64,000 nt of DNA from the NCBI GenBank assembly GCA_021014325.1, contig CM037467.1, positions 9,945,273 to 10,009,272 on the forward strand. Reading direction: 5' to 3'. Position 1 is the stretch's first letter. Each line of letters begins with the position of its first letter. Source of the DNA: Plazaster borealis. Lineage: Eukaryota; Echinodermata; Asteroidea; Forcipulatida; Labidiasteridae. The translations under genes and the position numbers were made by a program. Under the pieces are notes generated by a model. That model was given only the letters and a program-made list of their open reading frames with translations. It searched no databases and was not told the origin of the DNA. Shown here in pieces: positions 1 through 10,700 of the stretch.

Positions 1-649
1 TGGTTGTGACTGCCTGGGGTTGGCCACTAGAAAAAGTACAGACCTTGTATCAGTTGCTCATTAAAAAGTGTAATTCCATGGATATGCTATTTTTCAATTA
101 ACCAGGATACATGTAAGCGGGGTCAATGTGTGTACAAGGTCGGGTACAAGGTTGATAGAGACCATCAACCCTTATCACAGGGTCAGGACAAACCCTATGA
201 CAAAAATGTTAAACCTTTTGGAGTTTTTTAATGTGCGTCAGATCTGCAATGAAAATTTGTGAATTGTGATCATGTAAATAAACAAACAAATCATGTTAAT
301 TCTATGATTTGAGAGACGAGACTTTGTGAAGACTTGTGTAAAGTCATGCTGTTGATAATAAAACTTCAATGAAGAAAAGAAGATATTGTTTTTACACTTT
401 TGTCTCTTATTTGTTGTACCGAGTGCTATGAACAAACATTAGTTAGAGTGAAAATAAAAGTGTCCACATAATTGCAGATAGCTTAACATGGTTTAAAGAT
501 GTTCATGGTGGAAAAGTTCCATCGAATTATATTTTTAGAAATGAGTAAAACAGTTATTCTCACCCCAGCAAACATCCCTTGCCCAACTTCAGTTGGTCCA
601 AGTGAAAAATCTGAAACATAAAACTCTTCCAAGAAGAATATGGCAAGAT
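1..649. other. Intergenic, no recognised feature
   Basis: AT-rich sequence with stop codons in all frames beyond short lengths. I see no exon, RNA gene or repeat family here that recurs elsewhere in the window. Confidence 0.5.
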
Positions 650-1691
650 GGTTACACCCCTATGTTCCGACATCCCTATGTTCCGACACCCCTAGTTTAT
701 TTTCCTAATCTTAACCCCAACCCTAACCCTAACCCCGAACCCTAGCGTGTAAATCATCAGGGGGTTTTCAGAACATCGGGTTGTTGGAACATAGATGGTT
801 ACACCCCTATGTTCCGACATCCCTATGTTTCGACACCCTTATGTTCCGACACCCCTAGTGTATTTTCCTAATCTTAACCCTAACCCTAACCCCTAACCGT
901 AACCCCTAACCCCAACCCTAACCCCAAACCCTAGCGTGTAAATCATCAGGGGGTTTTCAGAACATCAGGTTGTCGGAACATAGGGTTGTCGGGACATAGG
1001 GTTGTCGGAACATAGGGTTGTCTGGACGTAGGGTTGTCGGGACATAGGATTGTTGGAACATAGGGTTGTCAGGACATGGTTGTCAGAACATAAGGTTGTT
1101 GGAACATAGGGTTGTCAGAACATAGGGTTGTCTGGACGTAGGGTTGTCAGAACATGGGGTTGTCGGAACATGGGGTTGTCAGAACATAGGGTTGTCAGAA
1201 CATGGGGTTGTCGGAACATAGGGTTGTCGGAACATAGGGTTGTCGGAACATAGGGTTGTCGGGACATAGGATTGTTGGAACATAGGGTTGTCAGGACATG
1301 GTTGTCAGAACATAAGGTTGTTGGAACATAGGGTTGTCAGAACATAGGGTTGTCTGGACGTAGGGTTGTCAGAACATGGGGTTGTCGGAACATGGGGTTG
1401 TCAGAACATAGGGTTGTCAGAACATGGGGTTGTCGGAACATAGGGTTGTCGGAACATAGGGTTGTCGGAACATAGGGTTGTCGGGACATAGGATTGTTGG
1501 AACATAGGGTTGTCAGGACATGGTTGTCAGAACATAGGGTTGTCGGAACATAGGGTTGTCGGAACATAGGGTTGTCAGAACATAAGGTTGTCGGAACATA
1601 GGGTTGGCGAAACATAGGGTTGTCAGAACATAAGGTTGTCAGAACATAGGGTTGGCGAAACATAGGGTTATCGGAATACAGAGCAGTCACC
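650..1691 (+). repeat. TIR-bounded element carrying telomere-like tracts and a 16-bp minisatellite (copy A)
   Basis: The left end GGTTACACCCCTATGTTCC and the right end (reverse complement GGTGACTGCT, then a TATTCC/TATGTTCC-like stretch) form imperfect terminal inverted repeats. Inside are AACCCT/AACCCC telomere-like tracts (about 705-745 and 870-935), followed by some 45 copies of a 16-bp monomer of the form AGGGTTGTCGGAACAT. Monomer variants recur in blocks 222 bp apart: the variant GACATAGGATTGTTGG begins at 1041, 1263 and 1485. The left end is repeated near 797. The long minus-strand reading frame over this stretch is only the translated repeat. Related copies lie at 15693-15860 and 62418-62541. 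Confidence 0.75.
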
Positions 1692-2301
1692 AGCTAAATA
1701 GCACTGCAACAAACGAAGCCTTCAAAGAAACAAAACACTCAACGCAGTCTTCTTTCATAGACATAATACATGTAGAATTTTATTTCAAAAAATTATTCTT
1801 AAAATGGACATTCATCTTTCTGTTATATGCATACAAATTTTACACCCATGCATGTTACATGTTAAGGGAAGGAACACCATTCAAGGAAAGTGAGGAATTA
1901 CAAAAAAGTTTTGCAGGTACGTATTTCAAAACCGAGACATTTACTTGTTGGTTGTCCCCAATCATATATTGAACAAAAAATAGTGTGACAATCGGACAAG
2001 CAACTGCAGTTTGTCAAATCAAAAAGGAAACTTTTAGGCACAGTCAAACTGTGTTTTTTCAATTTTCAATTGAACAGCCGAGACACCAAAAATTGGGAGA
2101 TCAGCTGAAAAGTTGCATACCTGGTACTAGTGACCCATAAAGAGTTTCTCGATTTTGCAAATTTTTTGTATCTCGAAAATGCTCAGTGCAAAAACGTTGT
2201 ATCTCGGTGCATACTTGTTTTGTGTGCACAACCAGGCTATTTTAAGCGATAAACCGCAAGGGAAACTGACAAAGATATTGACAAAACAGTTACACCGCCA
2301 A
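1692..2301. other. Intergenic, no recognised feature
   Basis: No conserved coding segment or recurring repeat was identified here. Confidence 0.4.
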
Positions 2302-2378
2302 CATTGGGCTAGATAGTTCAGTTGGTAGACTGCTGGCATGTTAATTTGGAGGTCGCAGGTTCATGTCCCACTCTAGTC
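2302..2378 (+). repeat. tRNA-like head of a dispersed repeat
   Basis: An A-box-like TAGTTCAGTTGGTAGA and a B-box-like GGTTCATGTCC sit about 35 bp apart, as in tRNA genes, but the arms carry mismatches. The stretch just upstream (around 2250-2290, AAACCGCAAGGGAAACTGAC) recurs at about 37950, next to an inverted pair of the same tRNA-like unit. That makes this a mobile-element part rather than a working tRNA gene. Confidence 0.6.
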
Positions 2379-2935
2379 ATTTTTTCTTTGTTCAACCCAT
2401 AACTATTTTAAACAAGAAACAACATTTTGACGATTTTAAACTTGCGCGTATCGTATTTTAGGAGATACAACATTTTTGCACGGACACGACAATATTAGAA
2501 AAATATTCTGTCCCCAACGTACCCGTATCATGAGAAATATGTATTGCTCCAGGCCAAAGCCAGGCCAAAGCTAGGCACTTCCTGCCAAAACTCAAAACTG
2601 GGTTTATTTGTTCATCAAACAGACGAGAAGAGCTTTCAACACTTAGTTGGACCAACATGTTCACGGTAAGAATCCACTCTTCATATAGAGTGTATGACAT
2701 CACACAACAATGATATTATGATTTCTGTTTCGATTGTCTTCACCTTTAATGCCATTTCACTTTTTCCAAGAATAGTTTGTTTTTGGAGTAGGGCGTCCCA
2801 TATTTTGTATCTAAATTAGGAAAAACAAAAAAATCTTTAGAGTTTACTTCTACAGTTTAATCAGACTTTTTAAAGTATCATTTATAACTTCAATCTATTT
2901 CAAAGATAAATGTACACGTCTGATACTCACACGGA

Positions 2936-3080
2936 GGCAACGACAGCACCTGCCTCCATTGCCCTTGGTCATTGCCTTGGTGCCCCTTGAAATGTTCCAG
3001 TACAATCTTACAATTTCCTCATAGAGGTGCCCTTTACAAAGGGGCAAATGCCTAAATGCCCTTGCCCTTTTCAAGAACAA
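2936..3080. repeat. Dispersed repeat (relatives at 10199-10330, 24420-24525 and 18585-18720)
   Basis: The string TTGCCTTGGTGCCCCTT and the following CCCATAGACTTTAAGATT-type segment recur, diverged, at 10199-10330 and 24420-24525, and in reverse near 18585-18720. No coding capacity. The class is unknown. Confidence 0.5.
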
Positions 3081-3506
3081 AGCATCAGGCTGCCGACTGC
3101 TAATGTACCAGGAAAAATACATAGTTTTTGGGAAGCGTACATTCATTCCATTCTCTCAAGTTTTAAAAATACATGTATATCATAAAACTTTGCTTTGAAA
3201 AAAACAAAATCCTCACTATGCGTACTCAATATTAAAAAAAAAAGTCCCTAAAACTTGATTACATGTGTTCTTTTAATCTTATAACAGTTGCTTGTAATTG
3301 GCAAATTCAGAGAAAAGTTTTGTCAAAAATGAGAGCATTTGTAGTGGGAACAATTATTTGAAAGCAGCAATCTTTTCTTTTCCTTCGATTCATCCAATGC
3401 AAAACCAAACTGAGGCTGGAAGGTAATTTAGTATGGCCCCTTTTTTAAAACTCAAATGCATTTGTATTCATGGGACAGGGTACTTGACAAAGATGACAAC
3501 AGCTCC

Positions 3507-3703
3507 GGCCAAATTTCATAAAGCTATTATTAAGCAGAAAATACTGCTTGACGAAATTCTTTGCTAAGCAAAAAGTGAGTGGGGTACCAGTCACAACAAT
3601 GTAAACTTAATGTAATTTTGGCTGGTAACCTGTTTCTGTTAAGCAATACTTTTCTGTGCTTAGCAATTTTTTTGTGCTTACAGGCTATATGAAATTAGGC
3701 CCT
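3507..3703. repeat. Foldback MITE-type element, GGGCCCAATTTCAT family
   Basis: The ends are inverted copies of GGGCCCAATTTCATAGAGCT (here GGCCAAATTTCATAAAGCT and its complement). Inside are the family landmarks GCTAAGCA, GGTACCAGTCAC and GGCTGGTAAC. No coding capacity. Other family members are listed separately. Confidence 0.75.
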
Positions 3704-3752
3704 AATAATGGTCAACAAATGGGTAAAGCTTGTACAGCTACAAGCAACTCGC

Positions 3753-3972
3753 AGTATTTTTGACCGCTTGAGGGAGTGTGTGACCCAGATTTACTAGCTG
3801 CAAAAACTAAGTAAAACAAACTGGTTTGTTCCACTGCTGTTATTATTATTATTATTATTTATTCGGCCATTGATAAAAGAAAACAACATACAGGCCTTCA
3901 AAATAAGATAAAAACTGTAATTGTGATACAAGGAATTTAAGCTGTTGAAAGCTCCCTCAAGTGGTCAAAAAT
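3753..3972. repeat. Inverted repeat around an ATT microsatellite
   Basis: GTATTTTTGACCGCTTGAGG at the left is inverted at the right (CTCAAGTGGTCAAAAATAC). The interior has an (ATT)n run and a LINE/SINE-like tail. A foldback structure of unknown class. Confidence 0.5.
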
Positions 3973-4528
3973 ACAATCAATTATGTCTGTACATTTAATT
4001 AATAATAAACTAGCACTAAATCTGTACATTACATTTGCATTTTTAAAAACCCCATACATGTACTGCCACAAATTAACATGTTGATAGTGGGATGTCCTTG
4101 CTTTTAAAAATGACATGAACAATTCATCAAACAACACTCAATGCAGCAAATGTTTTAATTTGCTGGACATCCCCACCCACCCACCCTTCCCCCAACCCAC
4201 CCACGAGACTTTTAAATCAAACAAACCTACAAAAAGCACTCCGTGTTTAGTGAAATAAACTGGTACACAAACAGCAAAAAAGTAGAAAGATGACATACAA
4301 TCAGTTCTGGTAAAATTACAAAGAAGGGAAGATACAATATCGTTCTGCAATGATTTTTTTTTATCCTTCACTAAACGTTTAAAAGGTAGGGTCACACTTT
4401 GGGACTGACCCCCAAAAGAAATTAAATAATTTTTATACGAAAGCCACAAATAAAGATGGAAATGGTAAAGCATCCTACAAAGTTATTCCATCTGAAGTGA
4501 ACCCATTGATTAAGAAATCGATCAAAGT

Positions 4529-4681
4529 ATGTCGAGAAAATTTGAATCACCAAAGATCGCTTGCAGGCGTCTTTTGGAAAACTTCTGTGATTTACGTTTG
4601 GATGCTGCCCTCAATACGACCAGAGATGTGGTTGTTACCCGCTGTCACCTCGCTAAACATGGATGGATTCAACGTTCTTGA
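4529..4681 (+). CDS. Unassigned 50-residue ORF, possibly an exon
   Basis: An ATG-to-TGA frame of 50 codons starts MSRKFESPKIACRRLLENFC and ends HLAKHGWIQRS. Its composition is protein-like, with few low-complexity residues and paired Arg and Cys, unlike the surrounding AT-rich DNA. I do not recognise the family. The opposite strand also offers a short ATG frame (MFSEVTAGNNHISGRIEG, from 4664 downward) that ends at a GTAAAT donor-like site. A GC-richer patch with several CpGs lies at about 4940-5100, which would suit a minus-strand promoter. At most one of the two readings can be right, and neither may be. Confidence 0.2.
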   Translation: MSRKFESPKIACRRLLENFCDLRLDAALNTTRDVVVTRCHLAKHGWIQRS

Positions 4682-5110
4682 TGAAAATACTGTGACAGTT
4701 CTTTGCTGTTTTCTCTACTGTATTCAACTGAAACTTTCAAAGGTGACTTTCATTGTATCTTTCTTGATAAAGTTGCCTATATATCAGCATTACGTTCACA
4801 AATCAGCTGTTTCTGAAAGTATTGTACCTTCCCATTGAAAGATAATTTGTTTACATCACAAAATAATACTTAAGATGACATTGCTACTTTTAAAAAATAT
4901 AAGACAATTATTTATTTTGGACGAAGAAATGGAACATGAAGAATGCTGAGGTCAATTGTCGTCTGTGTCCTGCTGTGCACGCCCTCAGCTGTGGACAGTG
5001 AATATTAATAGACCCCCTTGCCTTAACGCGCAATGCTGCGGATACGCTGAGGTCACGCGCACGTTTGTTTACGCACTAACAATCAGCTATCGTCAAATGA
5101 TCTGCCTCCA

Positions 5111-5286
5111 GGGCCCGATTTCATAGAGCATGTAAGCACAGAAAACTCTTGCTTAGGAAAAAAAGATTACCAGCCAAAATACCATATAGTTGCCATTGCT
5201 GTGACTGGTACCCCACTCATTTCTTGCTTAGCAAAGAAATTTGCTTAGCAGAGTTTTCTGCTAAACAGCTTTATGAAATTGGGCCC
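5111..5286. repeat. Foldback element, GGGCCCAATTTCAT family
   Basis: GGGCCCGATTTCATAGAGC at the left is matched in inverse by GCTTTATGAAATTGGGCCC at the right. The interior carries GGTACCCCACTCA and TTGCTTAGCA, as in other members. Confidence 0.8.
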
Positions 5287-5599
5287 TGCACTGTTTGAGA
5301 GTGTGACTAGGGGGTCTGTTACCATTTGACGAGTCCGTATGGCAAATTATCCAGACCAACCAATAGGAAAGCCCAAATTCGCCATACAGCTAAAAACAGT
5401 GGCACACACTAATTGACTCAAGCAGGTACACAGGGATAACCACTCACACAGCATTCCCCAAGTTTCTATTTCTCCGTTTTGGGGATAAATTGAAAAAAAA
5501 AACCAACCATGAACATTTTCCTGCACAGTTTCAGAGTGGGATACCAACCTTCAAAAAATTATGGTTGATTATTCAACACAACCCAATTGGCAATCCAAC

Positions 5600-6063
5600 C
5601 TTAGCCCGAACATCTCACAATCACACTTCGAGGGTATGAGCAACGCCAGATACCGGCCTTTAGATGCTGACAGTTTCCTGCCAGATGTACCTTTGACCTC
5701 GCATGCCATAATACCGTGTGTACACACACTACACTCGCGCATTCTCAAATATGCATCCCTGTGGAGACATCTTTTGTTCTTTCCCTTTGTCCCTGTACTG
5801 AACATTTTCCCGTAGACTTTGTACACAAATTTCCTTTGAGGAGCACCCCAGTATTTCAAAATCCCCTATGGAGACCTTTTTTCCCCCTTTTTTTGTTTTG
5901 TCCTTGGGTTTCTATAAGGTACCGAATATGAGCACACCCTCATGTGTGTTATCTCACAATCAGTCCGGTAGCTATGCATCACAATTTGTCTATCCAATGA
6001 AACCGCTGGATTTGTAAGGCCAGTGCCTGTCTTTATCCAGGACCAGACTAACAAGCTTAACAT
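5600..6063. repeat. Dispersed repeat shared with 42010-42400 (inverted) and 36290-36360
   Basis: Blocks such as CACACTTCGAGGG, CCAGATACCGGCCTT, GTACCTTTGACCTCGCAT and the right end (CAGTGCCTGTCTTTAT, then GACCAGACTA) recur in reverse orientation inside ACLY intron 13 (42010-42400). The right end alone recurs at 36290-36360. Not coding. Confidence 0.6.
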
Positions 6064-6070
6064 CCAGGGG

Positions 6071-6201
6071 CCGATTTCACAAAGAGATAAGACTGGTCTT
6101 ATTTGAAGTTAAGACCAGTTACTGGTCTTAACTTAAGACTAGTCCTATCTCTTAGCATTGCCTGGGACTAGTCCTAAGTTAGGAAGAGTTTTGTGAAATC
6201 G
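6071..6201. repeat. Palindromic MITE-type element, CGATTTCAC...GTGAAATCG family
   Basis: The ends CCGATTTCACAAAG and TTTTGTGAAATCG are inverted. The interior is built from TTAAGACTAGTCCTATCTCTT and its complement. A second, more complete copy is at 26350-26512. Confidence 0.75.
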
Positions 6202-6205
6202 TTTC

Positions 6206-6345
6206 CTGGGCCTTCTCCCAAACCTCGACTTTGGTTCGGGCTGCCTCATCAGGTTGGAGCAGTGTACATTTTCTAAGATGTTTCCAACATCAAACGGAGC
6301 CAGGGGCCGGAGACGGAGCCTTAGCCAAGGTTTGGACAAAAACCC
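6206..6345. repeat. Foldback element related to 28500-28613
   Basis: It begins GGGCCTTCTCCCAAACC and ends with CCAAGGTTTGGACAAAAACC. The same pair of ends with a GCAGTGTACATTTT-like core is found at 28500-28613. Confidence 0.55.
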
Positions 6346-6763
6346 CCTAGCATATCATGGAAGGGCTCCCTCAACTTCACAAATAATGCAGTTAGCAATT
6401 TACCGACTTACAATGTACAATGGATTCTCAAAACTTCTCCACGACCAGACCCTGGCCCACTCCCAGTAGGTTTTCTTTCTTTCAAAACTACAAATATAGT
6501 AACCTGTTGGTAAAAAAAGCTTTCCGATCCAGTTGGTAAGTCAAATGTGTCATATAACAGTGATGTAGGACTCAAAGTTCAGGAGTTGGACTTGAGTCTG
6601 ACTCAAGTCATGATTTCGCTGACTTGAACTCAACTCCACTAACATGACTCGGACTTGACGCTCAGGTCATTATTTCATCACACTTAACAACAGAGCTGTA
6701 CCCACGACTTGACTACGTTGCGATTAGCGTACCCCGATGTGTGATCACTAATTTTTTTCAACA

Positions 6764-6960
6764 GGGTCCAATTTCTTGAGGCATGTAAGCACAAAAACTT
6801 GCTAAGAAAAAAAACCCTCTTGCTTAGCAACAATAGGTTACCAGCCAGAATACCATACAATATAATTGTGCTGCAACTGGTACCCCACTCAAATCTTGCT
6901 TAGCAAACAAAAATTTGCTAAGTAGAATTGTGTGCTTAACAGCTTTATGAAATTGGGCTT
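6764..6960. repeat. Foldback element, GGGCCCAATTTCAT family
   Basis: The left end GGGTCCAATTTCTTGAGGC and the right end AGCTTTATGAAATTGGGC are inverted. The landmarks GGTTACCAGCC and GGTACCCCACTCA are present. Confidence 0.8.
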
Positions 6961-7146
6961 AGGGCTCTGGAAGCACCAAGTACAAAATCATTTTATGCTC
7001 GTGCTTATCGCACATTGGTGCAACGGTGACACCAACAAATAATATTCTTTATCCCAATGCCATTATTCCGTCTGGTAAACTTGCTTGTTGCGTTAACTTT
7101 TGACATCAAACAGCATATATTGCTGGATTCTCACTTTCAGGTTGTT

Positions 7147-7340
7147 AGGTCCATTTTCAAAGAGCTGCAAGGCTGAAAATATAGCTTGCTTAACTTTGTC
7201 TGCTAAGCGAACGTGTGCAGGGAACCAGTCAAAAGTAACACACAATGATTGGTATTTTGGCCGGTAACCTGCCACTGCTAAGCATTATTATTTGTTCATG
7301 CTTAACATGTGTTCATAGGCATTTCTATGAAACTGGCCCT
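7147..7340. repeat. Foldback element, GGGCCCAATTTCAT family, diverged
   Basis: It starts GGTCCATTTTCAAAGAGCTGC and ends TCTATGAAACTGGCCC, with GAACCAGTCA and GGCCGGTAACCTG inside. It lies just downstream of the SUMO gene. Confidence 0.65.
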
Positions 7341-7630
7341 CAGGACGGGCCGACCACGGAATTCTTTTTTCCCCAACCTCGACTTGATTCTGTTACGTTG
7401 TAAAAAGCCAACTTCATACTTCATACAAATTCTGCAACTTCACGTAAAAAACAAAAGAGAACTTCAAAGCACATGATTCACACATGCTTTGCAGTACATT
7501 TCGAATCATGTGCCGAACAATGTTTAGGATTTTAAAATGTTACTCTGTGTTTGCATGAAGTATGAATGCAAAAAAAACTACAGCAAGAAAAGAATTTCAA
7601 AAAACTTAAATACTTGGTACCAGCTAATTA

Positions 7631-7705
7631 TCAATTGTGGTATGGTCGGTGTCCACCCGTCTGTGCTGTGACTACTTCGATGATGTCGTCTGGTTCCATC
7701 TCAAG
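7631..7705 (-). CDS. SUMO: SUMO coding exon 5 (Gly-Gly and stop)
   Basis: 24 codons plus TGA after a TTTCAG acceptor. It encodes LEMEPDDIIEVVTAQTGG and the tail HRPYHN that would be cut off during maturation. No clear AATAAA was found in the few hundred bases downstream. Confidence 0.92.
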   Translation of the reverse strand, partial: LEMEPDDIIEVVTAQTGGHRPYHN

Positions 7706-10700
7706 CTGAAATATATCAACATGGTCAAAACGGTGAGGAACCTGACTATTGGCCATGATAATAAGAAATATAGTTAAAGGGTCTGTATACGTTTGGTAAT
7801 AACTCATAAAATTAGTGGCAATTAAAACTTACTTGGTAAGAAGTACAGCAGCTTCTGATAGTATAAAGCATTTTGAGAAACGATTCACTTTGAAGTTATG
7901 TGGTAATGGAAAAAGATATGTTTTTATCCAAACAAAATTTGAATCTGAGAAGCGTTACTGTCAGAAACATTTATTGCAGATTATTCTTCCTGCGTGGACT
8001 CAACCGCTCTAGATTTTCTGAAATATCTCAAAAACGCTACCACCTTTTGAAATAAAATTTTCGCAGGTAAGTTTTCTGGTATATATCTACAACTATATAG
8101 GATTGAAACGTATACAGTCCCTTTAAAGGGCTCAATTGGCTTTGGAATTTTGAATCTGCAACTTTTTTTCCCATTTTGACAGGGGGAAAACCTTAAAGGG
8201 TGTGCACAACATTGCAAAGGTTCAACAAATAAATGTTTACAGATTTGCACAACTAAAATAACTGACAAAACAAAATCCTGCCCACGTAAAACTCCATATG
8301 GTTGGGACCACAATGGTCCCAGAAGTTTGAATATGACTTGCACAGTCTATTTAGGATGCAAGCATCGCTGACCAGACCCTTAAACAGAGAAAGATGAACC
8401 AAGTTTACCTCTTTCGGTGTTGTGTCGTCATTTACCGTCTCGCCATCGAAGAGAAACCTTACTGTAGATGGGGATTTGGTCTGTCAATTAAATCATGAAT
8501 ATTTCATTGAACAGAATGAATTACAAAGAAATGTTTCTGTAAAAAATGATGCCGACACGCCTTTTTATTGTCACTATAAACTTCTTGGAAGAAAAATAAC
8601 AATTAACCCTCCCCATTTTTTGGCAGTGTTGACCAACCAACCGAAACCATTCAACAACACTGGTTGTGAAGGGTGGCGCAACTGCGCACAGAACTAACCT
8701 GTGTACACGTGTACACTTAGTAGATGCACTAAAAACTATCACAATATCATACTGTAGGCTTGGCATAGTGCATCCTTCATTTATAACCACAGTGAATGAT
8801 ATCGAATGGTCAGACAGTAGGAAGGTTGACTGCATACTGTGCAGATGCATTCACCACATTGACTGTGTGTACTGTGCAGATGCATTCACCACATTGACTG
8901 TGTGTACTGTGCAGATGCATTCACCACATTGACGGTGTGTACTGTGCAGATGCATTCACCACATTGACTGTGTGTACTGTGTAGATGCATTCACCACATT
9001 GACTGTGTACTGTGTAGATGCATTCGCCACATTGACTGTGCATACTGTGTAGATGCATTCACCACATTGACTGTGCGTACTGTGTAGATGCATTCACCAC
9101 ATTGACTGTGTGTACTGTGCAGATGCATTCACCACATTGACTGTGTGTACTGTGTAGATGCATTCACCACATTGACTGTGTGCACTGTGCAGATGCATTC
9201 ACCACATTGACTGTGCGTACTGTGTAGATGCATTCACCACATTGACTGTGTGTACTGTGCAGATGCATTCACCACATTGACTGTGCGTACTGTGTAGATG
9301 CATTCACCACATTGACTGTGTGTACTGTGTAGATGCATTCACCACATTGACTGTGTGTACTGTGTAGATGCATTCACCACATTGGCTGTGTGTACTGTGT
9401 AGATGCATTCACCACATTGACTGTGTGCACTGTGCAGATGCGTTCACCACATTGACTGTGTGTAGTGTGTAGATGCATTCACCACATTGACTGTGTGTAC
9501 TGTGCAGATGCATTTACCACATTGACTGTGCATACTGTGTAGATGCATTCACCACATTGACTGTGCATACTGTGTAGATGCATTCACCACATTGACTGTG
9601 CGTACTGTGTAGATGCATTCACCACATTGACTGTGCGTACTGTGCAGATGCATTCACCACATTGACTGTGTGTACTGTGTAGATGCATTCACCACATTGA
9701 CTGTGCATACTGTGTAGATGCCTGTGTACGTTGTAAATACAATCGCCATATGATATCATAGTGCAGGCTGGCATAGTCCATCTACCATTCAAAACCACAG
9801 TGGAATTAGAGGAAAGTGACAGGATAAAGCAAGACCGCATTGGTGCAGGAAAAAAATAACGTACAAGCAAATAGCAAGTAATATAGAGCTGTTTGTAAAG
9901 TCTTTTTTTTGGGGGGGGGTTTCTGTGATTGACAATTTATTTCAGAATATATTTTATAAAATACAATTACTTACGCTTTTTTCACAGTACTTTTCCTTGA
10001 TTTTTCTCATTTGTGTATTCAGCTTTACTTTGAAAAGGACTTCCATACCCACCTAAAAATAAAAAATAAATAAAAATCAAACGTCACATATCGATCACTA
10101 CGCCAATACAAATAACAGGCATTGTACATGTATAGACTGGTACCCCGTCTTTACCTGTCGCGTTAAAGATAGGGTTTTGCATCTACGTTTATTTTCCATG
10201 GCCTCTATTGCCCGTGGTCTTGGCCTTGGTGCCCCTTTAAAAGTTTCCCATAGACTTTAAGATTTTCCAATGGAAGTGTCCTTTGCAAAATGAAAATGGC
10301 ATTGCCCTCTCAAAGATGAAATTCCAGGCCAGAAGGTTAATAGTAGCCACACAGACCACTTTAGAAAATGTTGACCTGCCTGTTGTTACTGTTTCAGTGC
10401 ATAATTCCCATCAATTGTTTGTTGAAGGAAGCACCAGGGTTCTCCCCATGCATAAGCTAGTGTATCGGGCCGATACGCGCAAATTGCGTGCCGATACGCA
10501 CAAATTTCACAAAAAATCATCCAGAGAAAACCATATAGAATGCTTCAGATTGCACAGTAGGGCTTTTAAAACCAAGATAAACACCAAGAAGAAAACATTC
10601 CGAAGACCTTGTTTCAATTCAGCCCAAACACTTGGGTCTAGATTGCCCCACAGGCCACAGTTTTTAAAAAACTTGGGGAGAACCCTGATGCACTGATCAT

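Noticed and set aside
705..935. Possible chromosome end or true telomere
   Set aside because: AACCCT tracts are short, mixed with AACCCC, and recur inside TIR-bounded elements at two other interior places.
1337..1690. 118-codon minus-strand frame with repeated TTLCSDNPMFRQPYV
   Set aside because: It is the translation of the 16-bp minisatellite (three units fill 16 codons) and has no independent coding signal.
4138..4473. 111-codon minus-strand frame
   Set aside because: Low-complexity (CCCA)n-rich stretch at one end and no recognisable motif.
8409..8472. Shorter SUMO exon 4 starting at the internal CTACAG
   Set aside because: Exon 3 ends in phase 0, so this start would begin with TAA. The upstream TTGACAG acceptor restores the frame and matches the known exon border.
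8827..9722. Possible CRISPR array
   Set aside because: Regular 35-bp units have no unique spacers, and the region is inside a eukaryotic intron.
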